Source of the DNA: Phlyctochytrium arcticum
Lineage: Eukaryota > Chytridiomycota > Chytridiomycetes > Chytridiales > Chytridiaceae
DNA: 64,000 nucleotides
Reading direction: 5' to 3'
Assembly: GCA_025602905.1 (NCBI GenBank)
Contig: JAHLKI010000010.1
Coordinates: forward strand, 186,001 to 250,000
Made by a program: the position numbers and the translations under genes. Every line of letters begins with the position of its first letter. Positions within the stretch are counted from its first letter, which is position 1. Of the stretch, positions 48,101-60,074 are shown in pieces. The notes beneath the pieces were generated by a model, which searched no databases, was not told the DNA's origin, and worked only from the letters and a program-made list of their open reading frames with translations.

Positions 48101-51100
48101 CACCTTTTGGATGGTGGCCGCGGAAGGGGTGCTGGTGTAGAACCAAAGTGCCCGCCAGAGGAACTTTTGGTCGCGGTGATTTGGGTAAGTTCGGGGGTGG
48201 TGGAGCCGGCGGGAGCGGAAAGTGTGGCCGGGGTGGGTGTTTTAGTGCCGTCTTCATTTTCAGAAGACTCTGACGCATCATCAACAGTTGCAGATGATGG
48301 ATGGGAATCTACAATTTCATGTGAGGGAGACGCAAAGTCGTGTGACTCGGCTGGCCCGGTAGATATGCCAGATTGGCTACCTTGTGACGAGCTCGCATTG
48401 GAGAATGGCTCTCCAGCGTTTTGGAAAAGGGACTGTTTGCGTGGTGGCAGACCATTTGACGATCCCTCGACGGAGGAGGATTGTGACTGCGACCATCGAG
48501 ATGATGTTTGGGAACCAGCCGGTGTTCCATCTAATCCGGCAGCAGACACCGAAAGTGGCGAGGAACTTGACTCCTTATGCACACGACCAAGTGTCATAGA
48601 AGGGGGATGTCCACCAGCGGCATAAGAACTACTTCTTCGGGGTATTGATGTACTTCCTGTCGTCCTATCAAAATTGGCTTCCTTGTGCTTGCGAATAAGC
48701 TGTGCTATGTGAGTAGCGCCTTCCTGGGCCGCGCTACCTACTGCCGTATCAGAATTGGTCTTGTTCGAAAGTGGTTCCTGGCCTATAGCACCAATGACAG
48801 TTTCAGCGATATTGAACTTGGTGCTCGCCGCGGCAGACTGAGCTCGAGGTCGGAAACGTGTACGCGGGGTATGAACCGTGCTTGGACTGCTTGCGGCGCT
48901 TGCCGTTGCTGGCGAATCGGTAGCTACGCCTTCCAGAATAGTCTCGTTGTGTGGTGTTGAGTTCCTTAGGGAGCTAGAACCAACAAGGGAATGAGCAGAC
49001 GAGCTTGGTTTCCGCCTGCCGAGCGACACGGTTGATCCACCATTGTTAGAATTGGAGAAAGTTGCTCGACGCCCGGATGGTGAAGAATTGGAGGATCCAG
49101 TAATGACTTGTGATGGCAAGGTTTCCATAACTGTGGGCAACTCCGGCAATGGCTTTGGCAGCATTGGACTAGTGCCAACGCTGGGCATGTCCATTCCACC
49201 TCCATCATCACTATGCGCGCCATGTTCACCATGTAACTCCTGGTGAGACCGGTCCAACGCATAACCATCAGCATTCTCTCCAGCGCGTGATGGTGTAGTT
49301 CCAAACTCAGCACTGCTCCTAGAAGTTCGCAGCTTTGCAAGATTTGAGCCGAGAGATTTGCGAAAACCACTCCAAAACGATGCGCGTCGGTCATTGAGTG
49401 TGGGAGGGACACGGTAGTCTGGATCCTGAGACTGTGCGCCAACCTGTTGGGCTACCTGCGGCTCGATTGCATTATCCTGCGAAATAACTTGATCAAAATC
49501 TAGGCCGCTTTCATCTGATGCCCTCCGAGTAGGACGGACAGATTTTTGGTTATGGTGATGGGGGTGCTGGTGACTTTGAGCATACTGTCCACCGGCAGCT
49601 GCAGTTGTTCTTTCAAGAGACTGCATAGCGCGATGATCACGGTCGAGGTTCAGACTTAATCGCGCATCCTTTTGTGCCTGTGCGTTTGGAACGTCAATAT
49701 CCCACGTTGTTCGAGCGGTCGACTTTGATTCGACTAAAGCTGGGAACGAGTTTCGGGAGCTCAAAGATTTACGGCCGACCGGCTCGATGCGGACAGGAAG
49801 AGGCTCGAGGCGATCGTTGACATTTTCCTCCGAAAGAGAAAGGTCCGGAGTGGGTGGCTGGGACGGTGGCAAAGGTGGTAAACTTTTGACACTCCCCATA
49901 TATTCGTACTCGGCTACTGGCTCACTGGCTCTGACCGGAATAGGTTGTGACACTTCTGGAAGATCCGCTGTCGCAGCAACCTGCAGTGAGGCCGGGGTGA
50001 TGTCATCTTCCACCACGTTGCCTTCTGGATTTGGTTGAAGTTCCGAGGGATCTTGTCGATTTGTTGTACCTATTGATGGCAAATTATCTTCAGTCGACGA
50101 CCGCACCTCCACACTTTGAACATCGTCGACATTTGCCGCAGGAACAACTACAGTCATCTTTGTCCCGCCACCGCGACTGACAAACTTTGCACCCTTGGCT
50201 GCAACCTCTTGGGCCAATTCCAATATCGTTTTGCCAGACGGTACAGACTTTGACCTATTACGAGCCAACGACGAGTCGGTTGTGTAGTTTGGAGATTGTG
50301 GGGATTTCTCTACCGCTGCCACTACCGGCGGTATACTTGTGGCTGATATGGTATCTTGATTATCGTTCCTACTACCGTTCGTCTCTAAACGTTCGTCAAC
50401 GGCTGATGCCCATCTCACAGCGTCACCTATAGCCGCAGGACTCGAAATTGACCGCGGGATTCCGCTTCCCTCCGCATCATGCAGCCGCGTAGCCCAATTC
50501 GGCTTTCTGGCATGCTCATACAGATTCAAAATCTCCTCTTCCATTCCAGCATCAAGATTGTCGCTTTCAAATCCTCCCGCCCCATAGAGTGGGTTGTGCA
50601 TGCTGATATCGGTCGCGCTGGGCTGTCCGGCCGTAATGGCCGACATCCCTGCCGAATCCTGTCCCTGAAAGAGTGCCTCCATGAGGGGTTGACCGACGTC
50701 CAGCGTCAGATAACCAAAAGGTCGGCTAGCGTCAGAGTCAGAAGATGTGCTTGGTTTAGTCTCGGAAGCTACAGATTTCTGACTGGCAACTGTTTGAGCA
50801 GGAGGGAAATTAAACGTGGGAGGACCCTTTAAGATTGCACTCGTGTCAGGTCTAGTGGGTGATGTCGTATGGGTTGATCTTAAAGGTGACGAAAAAGGCG
50901 AATGAAGAATGGCAGCCGCTGAGGGCGTTCCAAGCGGTGTGGTGTATATGGATGAATCAGTACTTGTGCTTGACCTCGGAGGCGGTGTTGTCGTCCGTTC
51001 TAATTGCTGTTGCTGATGGTATTGTAGAGATTGTCGGCGACGCTCATCCATCAACGCATGGAAGAGTTGCTGCTGCTGCAAAAGCGGTGTGACTGGCCGT

Positions 51101-51621
51101 CCACTTCCTGCTCCAGTCGCATGCTCTGTACTAGGCGACGATTGGGATGAAGAGGATGTGGAACCGGCGGATGGCCCTCGTTTGGTAGCAGCGGTTGGAG
51201 ATGTCGGTGTTGACTTTGTGGATATTGAAGTTTGAGATGGGTTTCGGCTCCGCGAAAGGGAGATGGGAGGAACTCCAGCTGCAGTAGCGTCAGCGCTATC
51301 TCTGACACTGGTTCTACTAGCCTGCGAGACGTCACGCGTAGGTTCTTCGGATTGATTTACAGGAGACTGGGTTGTTGGATCGGACGCTCCAAGCACTTCT
51401 CCCACAGGTTGAACAATCTCTGCAGAATCAGCACCCTCGGGGAGTTGAGTAGTGGACGGTCGTTTCAGTGAAGATAAAGAAGTACTGGCAGTGTCAAGAT
51501 GTTCGGGAATAATATCGGTAGCCTGATCCACCGGTTGATTTATGCTATCGTATTCGTTATTATTCGGACTGGTGCCAACTGTTGCTGTCGGAGTTCCCGC
51601 TGACGGAGGCACAACTGGCAT
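45102..51621 (-). CDS. Sec7-PH-coiled-coil ARF exchange factor (EFA6/PSD-like), 5' end uncertain
   Basis: Guanine-nucleotide exchange factor that activates ARF (ARF6-type) GTPases at the plasma membrane. Exons 51621-47802, 47749-46293, 46203-45457, 45394-45302 and 45242-45102 total 6,258 nt, at least 2,085 aa from the ATG at 51621. About 1,180 residues of Ser/Thr/Pro-rich disorder come first. The Sec7 domain follows (DIPINSVSELLGKPEDYSKA, FAGRLLVTGESQVINRILTA with the catalytic Glu, MMLNTDLHRANIG, KITKKQWVSMVLEG). Next is a PH domain interrupted by a long insert (GEVHLEGQLIRKHL, KWMKLYTVLALD; then LHSLATPLPPPGYS, PHVFTLRLCDGQIYLFHG). A C-terminal coiled coil ends in QESIVERYAA. The Sec7-PH-CC order fits EFA6/Yel1 rather than Gea/BIG. 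The frame continues open above 51621 (LDLTALPPLL), so a further 5' exon may exist near 51.65-51.83 kb. Confidence 0.9.
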
Positions 51622-52591
51622 TGCCAGCAATGGCGGTAAGGCAGTGAGATCCAGAATGAAGACAACCTTTGCGGGCGGAGCCCCATTCGGGAGCTGATCG
51701 TATCAACTAGCTCGCACTTTTCGAGGACAATAACACCCCTCCCTCCAAAAGATCCTCTTCCAGCAGTAGTGCCCTGGTACCCCAACTCCCAAAATAGCTT
51801 TCCTTTCCTGAGAATCTCTAATACCACTCGAATGGATCAGTTGCCAGCCTTGTCGCGCCGTATTATTTTGCTCAACGCTACAAAAGTCCAGAAAAAAGGT
51901 TACCATCAACTCAACCAGTTCGCCGTCAAACAACGGAACTACCTATTCCAATGAACCTTGCTCTTGATCTCACTTCAACGCAACTTCAACACCTGTTCAA
52001 GAATCTCCGGTCTGAAGGGATTTAGCGGCGGGTTTTGTAAAGCGCGGGAACTCTCTTGTCACAATCTCCGACCCGTCTGCCGTAACCTCGTTTCAGAAAT
52101 TCTGAGAGAGTAGTTCCCCAATCTGTAGGACGTCCGGTTGGACTTTGACTAATACGCTTGTCGTTCCGTTGTAGGGACAGACTCCAGTTGAGGCTTTTGG
52201 GTCACTGCAATGTCGGCGATTGTTCAAAATGCTTGGGAGAAGTGGCTTTGACCTTCAAGTTTTGCCAAATGGTGTGCTCCTCTCAGTTTGCAAAGCTGGG
52301 CTCGAATACCCCAAAGTTGTTGTTGCCTGGCAGTCACCAGAACCAGAATAGGAAAACAACCTCAAAAAGTTTCTTGTTAGCCCGTGAAAGGATCCCGCCT
52401 TTCAGGTTTCTGCCAACAACACAAGCAGTTGTGTGGTTCTGTGACGGATTTTGGGATTTTGAGGGTTATTATCGCGATGGCCGCACTCACGCAAGCATTG
52501 AGTAAGCAAGAAAATGGAATGATCTATTTGGTGACAATACAGCAGCAAAAAGACAACCTGTAATACTACAAGGGGTATATCGAGTAGGACC
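51622..52591. other. Intergenic, about 950 bp
   Basis: Between the Sec7-PH gene 5' end and the CEP44 stop (both minus). Likely holds the Sec7-PH promoter and possibly its first exon(s). No TATA box, repeat or RNA gene recognised. Confidence 0.4.
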
Positions 52592-55026
52592 CTACGATTC
52601 TCCTCCTACACCAATCGTAGCCCGCTCAGCCAGGAAGCTTCGTGTCCTGGCCATCCGCTCGCGAATACTATCAATGACTTGTCGGGCCGCTGGAGGTGAT
52701 GAGCGAACGCCTTCCGTTTCCGACTTTGGTTGTTGTTGTGGTTGTTGTTGAGACGGCGGTATTTGGGGACGCGAGGCTGATTCGCCAGGGGATGAGCGTG
52801 AGGACCGCACAGATGGGTTAGCATCCTAACACCCCAAAAAGATTAAAAATCACAGCTCGAAAAGACCATCTCCGACACTTACCGGTTGGGGTGGCGTCCG
52901 CACCCCAAACGTATTCTTCTCATTCGCAGTATCAGCCTGTGACGGAGTCGACGTAGACACACGCGCGGCCAACCCCTCAGTACCCCCACCAGGCCCCATC
53001 TGGCTAGACGATGCCGGCATAGCATACGAAGCCAGGATTTCCGTGGTAGACACTTGTCGGGTTCCAGCAGGATACAGCTTGGGGTGCATTCGAGACTGCT
53101 TGGAGGATGTGGATGATCGGGGTTCTACTTGCGATGGGGGTTGGAGATGTGGCGGGGGGTTAGAGCGTGGGGGTTCCCGACTGCCTGATTGTTCCCAGCT
53201 TTGAAACCGTCCAGAGAGTTGGTCAAGCTGCCCTTCTACACTGTTTAATCTTTGTTCTAGGGCAAGCACGAGTCCTTCAACGCGTGATTCGAGGGTTAGG
53301 TGCCGTGTTCGAAGGGCGGCCAGCTCCTAAATACCTCGTGTATCAGCACCTACAAACGAAATCCCCCAAAAAAAACATTTATACCTCTTCCTTTGCCACA
53401 AAAAGCCGCATAAAGTTTTCAAAAAGGATGTTTACGTCCAATCCCGATACATTATTCATACTGCGTAACATGTCTTGGGTAGAGTTGAGGCCTTGGTCGC
53501 TGATAACGCGTCGATGCGTATCGGCGTTGAGTGGGTCGCGGGTGATGGGTCGGTGGAGAGGGTTGGTGGTTGGCGTGGGTAGGAAGGTGGGGAGGGGAGA
53601 GGATGCGGGTGGGGCAGTAGGTGCGACCCAGCTGCGTGATGTATAAGGTAGCGGTGGGGCAGATTCACGCGTAGGTTGGTCGGAAGGAGCTTGGTATGGT
53701 TGAGTCTGATGTTGTTGTGGTTCACTCTGCTGCTGCTGCTGCTGCTGGGGCAGTCGTTCCTGACGCTGATCAGAATGTGCCCCAACTTCCTGTGATGGTG
53801 GACCAGATGTATGTGATTGCAAAGCAGGATTGGATGGTGGTGGTGGAGGCTCATCATCAGCCATAAACGTCTCATCCATTCCCTGCCCAACAATAACGGA
53901 CGGTTGCGACATGTAACTCATATCCCCGCCATCCCGAGTCTCCGCCGGCGCAGGTGGAGCAGCTGGCCTTGGCGGCGGTGCAGCCGGCTCGTAAATGGTA
54001 TTTCCTTCCCGGTTTGCCGGATGAAAGCGATTAAAAGGTGGGGGAGGTGACGAGCTCGTATATTTTTGGTGCACGTAGTGTCGTTCGATCCTGGTGGGGT
54101 TAGTCTGGTTTGTGAAATGATGAGTATCGTCATCGTGGGTGGTGGAATCAGTGGGTGAGACACGAGTTGCGACTTGGGATTCGCGGAATGCGCGGGATGG
54201 CATATGGTGAGTGGAATGGGTATCGTCGGGTGAGCTATGGTAGCGAAGACCATCGGGATTATATTGGTGATGAAAAGAGTCGGTCGGATTTCGAAATGGG
54301 GATGTAGATGTTCGGCCTAAAAACAAATTTAGCTATCGTTGTCAAGCAATATGCCAAGAACGAAATGAGTAGCCGGACCTTGATGTTTGGGTGAAATGGC
54401 CCGAGTGCTATTCCTCCCCCACGACTTTTTGTCCGACGCATCCTGACCCCGTCCATTGGCCGCCCCCGCAAGAAACGATTCTGCAACCCCCGTACTCTTG
54501 CCCACAGCAGACGACTCTCGACTCGCCACTCTCGACGCCACAAACTCTCCCACCCCATGATGGGGATGCGAGGACACCTTTGTCCCATTCTTGCGACACA
54601 GATTTGCATGCAACGTCTGCGCAAGCCGAATCACATCCCCCACAAACAGCAATTTCCGCTCCGCAAAACCCATCGCCAGAAATTGGTCGCGGGTCAATTG
54701 GGGCTTATACCCAAACTCATCGCGAAGCAACCGGTACACAGATTCGAGGAACCGCGTGTCTTTTTTGCCGTAGAGATCGTAGCGCTGCGTGGCGAAATGA
54801 GCTGCGAGGACGTGGGAGTAGTCGAGGAGGATAAAGTGGAGTAAGGGGAGAAAGGTTTTGGGGTCGCCTTTGCTGGCTCTACATGAAGTACTTTAGCATG
54901 GCGCGTTCAACAGGTTGTCCGTCCCAACTTTTACCCGTATTGATCAAACGGCCCATTATACCGTATCGCGCGCAGATCCGACTGCACCTTCTGTAAGTTA
55001 TTCTTGAGGTCGCCCGTCGAAGCCAT
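52592..55026 (-). CDS. CEP44-like centriolar protein
   Basis: CEP44 localises to the proximal centriole and helps convert centrioles to centrosomes in animals. Five exons: 55026-54935, 54878-54379, 54316-53385, 53326-52883 and 52825-52592; the 2,202-nt sum gives 733 aa. The N-terminal CEP44 domain is clear: MASTGDLKNNLQKVQSDLRA, then ASKGDPKTFLPLLHFILLDY, DTRFLESVYRLLRDEFGYKP, LTRDQFLAMGFAERKL. Splicing at 54879-54934 joins YG-ASKGDP as in relatives. The rest is Gln/Pro/Ser-rich (poly-Gln near residue ~400), with a coiled coil (LAALRTRHLTLESRVEGLVL) and a basic C-terminal helix. It is much longer than human CEP44 (~390 aa) because of these disordered parts. Its presence agrees with a flagellated life stage. 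Divergent from the dipeptidase gene. Confidence 0.88.
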
Positions 55027-55279
55027 CAGTCCTTCTCGCTCGCCCACCCCAATCCTTTCAAAAATGCCGACGTCCGATCTTGCTCCGAACGCGCCAAAAC
55101 TTCCAAGTTTCCAAAACCACCACGTGACCGCATTTGTCACTTGACACTCCAAGAATATTCAAAAGACCGAGCCGCCAAGACGTACCCCCTGTCCCATAGA
55201 GTTGTTCAGGACCCTTTGCTCAATGTATTCCCTATTCTGCTCACCTTCCTCGTCCTCAAAAGCTTCTTCTACGACCAAG
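55027..55279. promoter_or_regulatory. Divergent promoter, CEP44/CNDP
   Basis: 253 bp between start codons. Contains CCACGTGACC near 55120-55130 (an E-box-like CACGTG). No TATA box. Confidence 0.4.
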
Positions 55280-57061
55280 ATGACCACGCAACTGCCCGAG
55301 ATGACGGCCGATGTAAGTCATTTGCCAACCTGATCTCTGTATTGTTTATGTTGCCCAAAGGTGTGAGATGGCCGTTAACGCAGTATTTTATGTAGATGTC
55401 GGTGTTTGACCGATTGTTTGCCTATGTCGACGAGAACCAAAAGTTTTACATTCAGCGCCTTGCCGAGACGGTTGCCATCCCATCCGTCAGTGGTGAGGCC
55501 GATCGTCGTCCCGAAGTCGTCAAGATGGGTCAGGTATGACGCCTTTTAATTTTCGTACATTCATCAAACTCACGGGAATACATTCAGTGGCTCGAGAGCG
55601 AGATGAAGCGTCTCAAAATTACTGTCCGCACCCACGTTCCGGGCAAGCAGACCCTGGAAGGAAAGGAGCTGGACTTGCCCCCGCTGGTTATGGGAGAGTA
55701 CGGAACTGATCCCAAGAAGAAGACTGTTTTGGTTTACGGTAAGTGCGGGATCTGTCAATGATTTCAGTCTGGGTGTAAAATTGACAATTTTGCAAAAGGC
55801 CATTATGACGTACAGCCCGCATTCAAAGAGGATGGGTAAGATGCTGATTGTAAAAGGGGCGTAGTAACTTCCATAACTTACATGGTATTGTAGCTGGGCC
55901 ACCGATCCCTGGACGCTTGTTGAGGATGACAAGGGTCGCTTGATTGGTCGTGGTTCCACGGATGACAAGGCCCCCATCATTTCATGGTTGTGGGTTGTTG
56001 AGGCTCACCAACGCCTTGGCATTGAGCTCCCTGTCAACATCAAGATGATTTTCGAGGGCATGGAAGAGTCTGGTTCCGAAGGTCTCGACGAATACATATA
56101 CGCCGAAGCAAAGTCGCCCTTCTTTGCCAATGTGGATTGCGTTTGCATTTCCGACAACTACTGGTTGGGAACCAACAAGCCGTGTTTGACGTATGGTCTG
56201 CGCGGAATCTCGTACTTTATGTTGGAGGTTTCAGGTCCTGGCAAGGACTTGCACTCTGGCGTGTTTGGCGGCACGGTCCACGAGCCCATGACTGACTTGT
56301 TTCACTTGATGAGCCGATTGGTGTCGCCCACCGGCAAGATCCTTGTTCCGGGGTTATACGATGATGTTGCTCCTGTGACCAAGGAGGAAGAGGCCATGTA
56401 TGACACGCTCGACTTTAAGATGGATGATATCCAGTCGGCCATGGAGTCCAAGTGCACGATCCATGATGTGGAAAAGGATGCACTAATGGCACGTTGGCGG
56501 TTCCCGTCGCTGTCCCTGCACGGCATTGAGGGCGCTTTCTCATCCACTGGTTCCAAGACGGTCATTCCGGCCAAGGTGGTTGGCAAATTCTCCATCCGCT
56601 CCGTGCCCAACATGGAACCCGCCAAGATTACCGAGCTGGTGACCAAGTACATTAACAACGAATTCGCCAAACTCGGCTCCAAAAACACCATCAAGATTGA
56701 CTGTGGACATGCGGGCAAGTGCTGGGTGGCGGATACCAATCACTACAATTTTGTTGCAGCCAGTTCGGCCATTGAGCGAGTGTTTGGCGTTAAACCCGAT
56801 TTTACGCGTGAGGGTGGATCCATCCCTGTTACGTTGACGTTCCAAGAGGCCTTGCAAAAGAGCGTATTACTGCTTCCTATGGGCCGTGCTGATGACGGGG
56901 CACATTCAATTAACGAAAAAATCGATAAGATCAATTATATAGGTGGAATCAAGCTTTTGGCGTCGGTGAGTGCTTAGGGTTGGCTAGGGTTCCAATTTGG
57001 TTCAATGACTAACCTTGTTGTCGTGTAGTACCTCCATGAGATTGCAGCCATCTCAGCCTAG
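55280..57061 (+). CDS. Cytosolic nonspecific dipeptidase (CNDP2/Dug1-type, M20)
   Basis: Metallopeptidase of family M20; the yeast relative Dug1 cleaves Cys-Gly from glutathione breakdown. Six exons: 55280-55312, 55396-55533, 55588-55738, 55799-55835, 55894-56965 and 57029-57061, total 1,464 nt (487 aa), the usual length. Metal-binding and catalytic motifs are present: [10 protein letters not shown] (His, Asp), [11 protein letters not shown] (bridging Asp), [14 protein letters not shown] (general-base Glu pair), CISDNYWLG (Asp) and the final His in [16 protein letters not shown]. The lid domain has [16 protein letters not shown] and the [15 protein letters not shown] substrate segment. The C-terminus is LHEIAAISA. 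The first exon is only 33 nt. A degraded copy of its 3' end is found at 62377-62497. Confidence 0.96.
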
Positions 57062-57397
57062 ACTCTCTCTTAGATATGTGACCTCTTTCATAGTATGGCA
57101 GTTATGATCTTGTTTCTATAGTTTGCCCCACTTGCCCTTTGTCATCATCTTCTGTTTCCATATCATATCCTCTGAATGAAAAGAGTCCTGTGGCCGCGAA
57201 TCGTCGGCACCAAGTGAAAGTTTGCTATATGATACGGATGGATGACTATCCGTAGCAACTGTATCGTACATAGGGAAAAGACTATGCCGACGAGATCAAT
57301 AAGACCAGAAAAGGGTAGAGGAACGCGTAAGCGTCGGAGTTTGCAGAGGCAAAAGGAAGAGGACTATGGAGTCGAGAGTCAGATCATGCAACTACGG
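57062..57397. other. Convergent 3' intergenic region
   Basis: About 335 bp after the dipeptidase stop. A plus-strand frame from 57242 is the antisense of a low-complexity minus-strand frame and is not supported. Confidence 0.35.
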
Positions 57398-58108
57398 CTA
57401 CAAACTAAAGATGCGGGAACTGAGTGGACAGGAGCGCTTGGAGTAGTGAGAGAAACAAGATTTCTCGGGGGAGATATGGAAACGGTGCGTGGTGTTCGGG
57501 AAGTGATACGGATGGAAAGAGAAGTTCTCGGGGAGATTGTGGGAGGAATGTGGGAGGAGTTGTGGCGGCGACGGGGAAGGCGAGGTCGGGAGAGATCCGT
57601 GTTTGGGGAAGTCGCTGGAGGTTGCCAGTGTGACCGGGGACAGTGAAGCGAATGCTGAGGTGCTGGGGTGCCGGCGTCGGGGGCGGTGGCTAGAATGTTG
57701 CATAAAAAACAGGTCAATAATGATTTACGCGTCGGCCAGAACCGAAACCTCGTGCAAGTAAAGTCGCCAGAAGCTAACGATGATGAAATGAGTTCCAACA
57801 GGCTTCACAACAAACAATACACCGTCACATGCTCTCAATCGAGGGCAAAAGGCTCTCGCAAACGTTCCATTGGGTTTGCTTGACTTCAGAAATTGCACCA
57901 CGTCTGGCACCAAAGATGCCAACACGGCACCGCTCTTGTCAACTAAAGATGATGCCAGGGCATTCAGACCAGGAGATTCCCTGAGGCGGGGGGCTCCGGC
58001 GTCTTCTTGAAACTCTGATATGTTACCCTTGGCAGGATGTCCCTCTTGGTCCACAAGGCTTACAACAAAGCTAGCGGGGACGATGTTTTCTTGGTAAAAG
58101 TATAACAT
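57398..58108 (-). CDS. Hypothetical protein, weak support
   Basis: Not recognised. Exon 58108-57729 joined to 57689-57398 across a short 39-nt GT-AG intron (57690-57728, ending CATTCTAG) gives 672 nt and 223 aa. The first 127 residues look globular (LYFYQENIVPASFVVSLVDQ, LNALASSLVDKSGAVLASLV, GVLFVVKPVGTHFIIVSFW). The C-terminal third is Ser/Pro/His-rich and disordered. The intron is shorter than any other confirmed intron in the window, so the second exon may be wrong. No signal peptide. Confidence 0.35.
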
Positions 58109-58160
58109 TGTTCAGTGTAAAGTACAATTGAGCTAGTACAATTCTGTGGGCAGTTGTCCG

Positions 58161-59079
58161 CTAAGCTAAGGGGGAAAGGGAACTACCGTACGCTATATAC
58201 TCTGTACAGTGAAGAAAAGAAAAAGTCACTTTCAGACATTGCGCAGCACGCGTCGCGTCTCGACCTTGCGCAGTCGGCTTGTTACAAGGTCGGATCGACT
58301 CGGCTTGTTCGTGGCAAGAACGGTGCATGACGGTGAAGCATTTTTTGAATGCCATTTGATGTGGGTCGGACCAGTCGCCGGATTCGATCTTGGCTAAAAT
58401 CTTGTAGAGTGTGGGAATATTGACAGACAAACCGAATCCAAGAATGGCATCTAGTACCGCTGTAACGAGAGGATTGCAAATCAGGTTTTCGCCGGTACAG
58501 GCGCAAATGCTCGCTTTGAATGATGCCTTCTCATCGCCGGAAACCGTGGAGAAGTTTTGCATGCTCATACAAACATCCACCATGAGGTTTGGAAACTGCT
58601 CCACGGTGATTGATCGTCTTCACCATGTCTGCACCACAGGTCGCTACGTTTTCGGCAGTAACAGAAGAACCAAAGAGTTTTGCCAGTAGCAGAAAAAGTC
58701 TCTCTTCTGCTTTCGTTTTCACATCTTCCGATGCCACCGTACAATACAAAGGATGCACCAAGTCTTGAATGCGTCGCAATTTGACAATTGGGCACGCAGA
58801 CTGGTACCCGCAGACGTTGCTGTCACATGCAGTTGTGCAAATGTGGCGTGTACGTCGACGGCATCGAGGACAAGACGCCATCCGCCGTAATATTCTTTGC
58901 AATAGTGGTCCACACGTTGTGACATCGGCCCCCCTTTCGTCGGCAAACTTGGCAGATGCCCCTCGGGCCAGGTGGGTGATTTTTGAGGTGTTGATATTAC
59001 AAGCTCGTAAGGTGGATTTCCCGATGGGCATTGTCAACGGGATTTCTTGAGCGGCCTCGTAGGGTCTCTGGGATAACAC
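58161..59079 (-). pseudogene. Cysteine-rich reading frames broken by a frameshift
   Basis: Two overlapping minus-strand frames read as one helical Cys-rich protein: an upstream part to about 58607 (YQSACPIVKLRRIQDLVHPL, ENVATCGADMVKTINH) and a downstream part from about 58604 (VEQFPNLMVDVCMSMQNFST, SICACTGENLICNPLVTAVL, GFGLSVNIPTLYKILAKIES). A single extra base around 58606 separates them, and no intron of normal size fits. The regular Cys spacing and amphipathic helices suggest a small secreted Cys-rich protein, but I know no family and no clean signal peptide or start was found. It could be a decayed gene or a sequence error in a live one. Confidence 0.4.
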
Positions 59080-59082
59080 ATT

Positions 59083-59883
59083 TCAAAAAATCCTATCGTC
59101 GAGTGACCGCCTGTTCGTGGCCCTCCATCGTCCGCACGAAGTCTTGTCGTGAGGGACTGCTGACCATTCATAGCTGCATTTCGAACACGCCAACAAGATC
59201 TCTGCGCGGTTGTTCTTCAAGTCCTCGGTCAGATGGATGGCTTCATAAGGTCGATCCATCAGAGCGCCGATGATCATGTCGTCTGTGATCGCTCGAATGG
59301 ATTCAAAGTAACAGACTCACTCAAAGTCAAACTTGACAATTTTTCTTGCCTCGCGTTCAAACCGATGACCTTTGCGGCATTTCAAGGCGATGTACGACTT
59401 GCTCGTAGAATTTTCCTTGCTGGGAGAGGTCCATCCATGTCAAAAGGCAGCGCGGACAATTAGGCCATGAGCGCTTCCAACGTCCAAGGTAAGCTGTCGC
59501 CGTTGCTGATAGGAGCATCGTTTGCAGGTGGTCTTCCCGTTTAACAAAAAAGCAACTGCCGCGTCCCACGATTGGGAGCAATGAGGACATTGTACCTTGA
59601 TTTGCTGCTGGCCTCTCATCGTTTGCTTGGACAAGCCATCGCTCGCCAGTGAAATGAAGCCCTGGTCTGCAGCTGCCTTCCTTATCGAGTCTGTCGGGTG
59701 TTCGACGATCTGGTTGGCTCTGTTGCAGGTGCGACAATACCTCAACCATCCGAATCTAGTGATATCGACAACCTCTCGTCCACGGTCTGTACCACACGAA
59801 GGGCAGGGAACATGCAGGACTGAGCTCCAAACATCAGACAACAATCTATCACCGTTTTTGCCTTGCCGAACAAAAATTTGCAA
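59083..59883 (-). pseudogene. Remnant of a multi zinc-ribbon (treble-clef) protein
   Basis: At least three frame-shifted segments carry the same kind of Cys-pair unit. 59883-59440 has CPSCG, WLRYCRTCN, then VQCPHCSQSWDAAVAFLLNG with CKRC. About 59400-59330 in another frame gives SKSYIALKCRKGHRFEREAR. 59277-59083 gives ILLACSKCSYEWSAVPHDK. The pattern (C-x2-C/GH-x-W or F, spacer, C-x2-C) resembles the repeated treble-clef domains common in some fungi and in giant DNA viruses. Stops and frame changes between units argue that the gene is dead. Function unknown; assignment is by pattern only. Confidence 0.45.
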
Positions 59884-60074
59884 ATTCGCAGGAAAATATC
59901 GGATGCTTCGCTTGGGTGCATTTCCTTGATGAGTCCTAGATCGAGTTGAGCAAAGTTAATAAATACCGGAACGGATGTGTCCTGCTCTCGATCGAGCGTA
60001 CATACCTGTAATGGTTTTCTGATAGTCCAAGGATCAAGATTCTTCGCACCAACAAAAGAAATGAAGGAGAAAGT

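Noticed and set aside
57242..57646. 135-residue Arg/Glu/Gly-rich plus-strand frame
   Set aside because: No family mark; composition is that expected for the antisense of a Ser/Pro-rich minus-strand segment.
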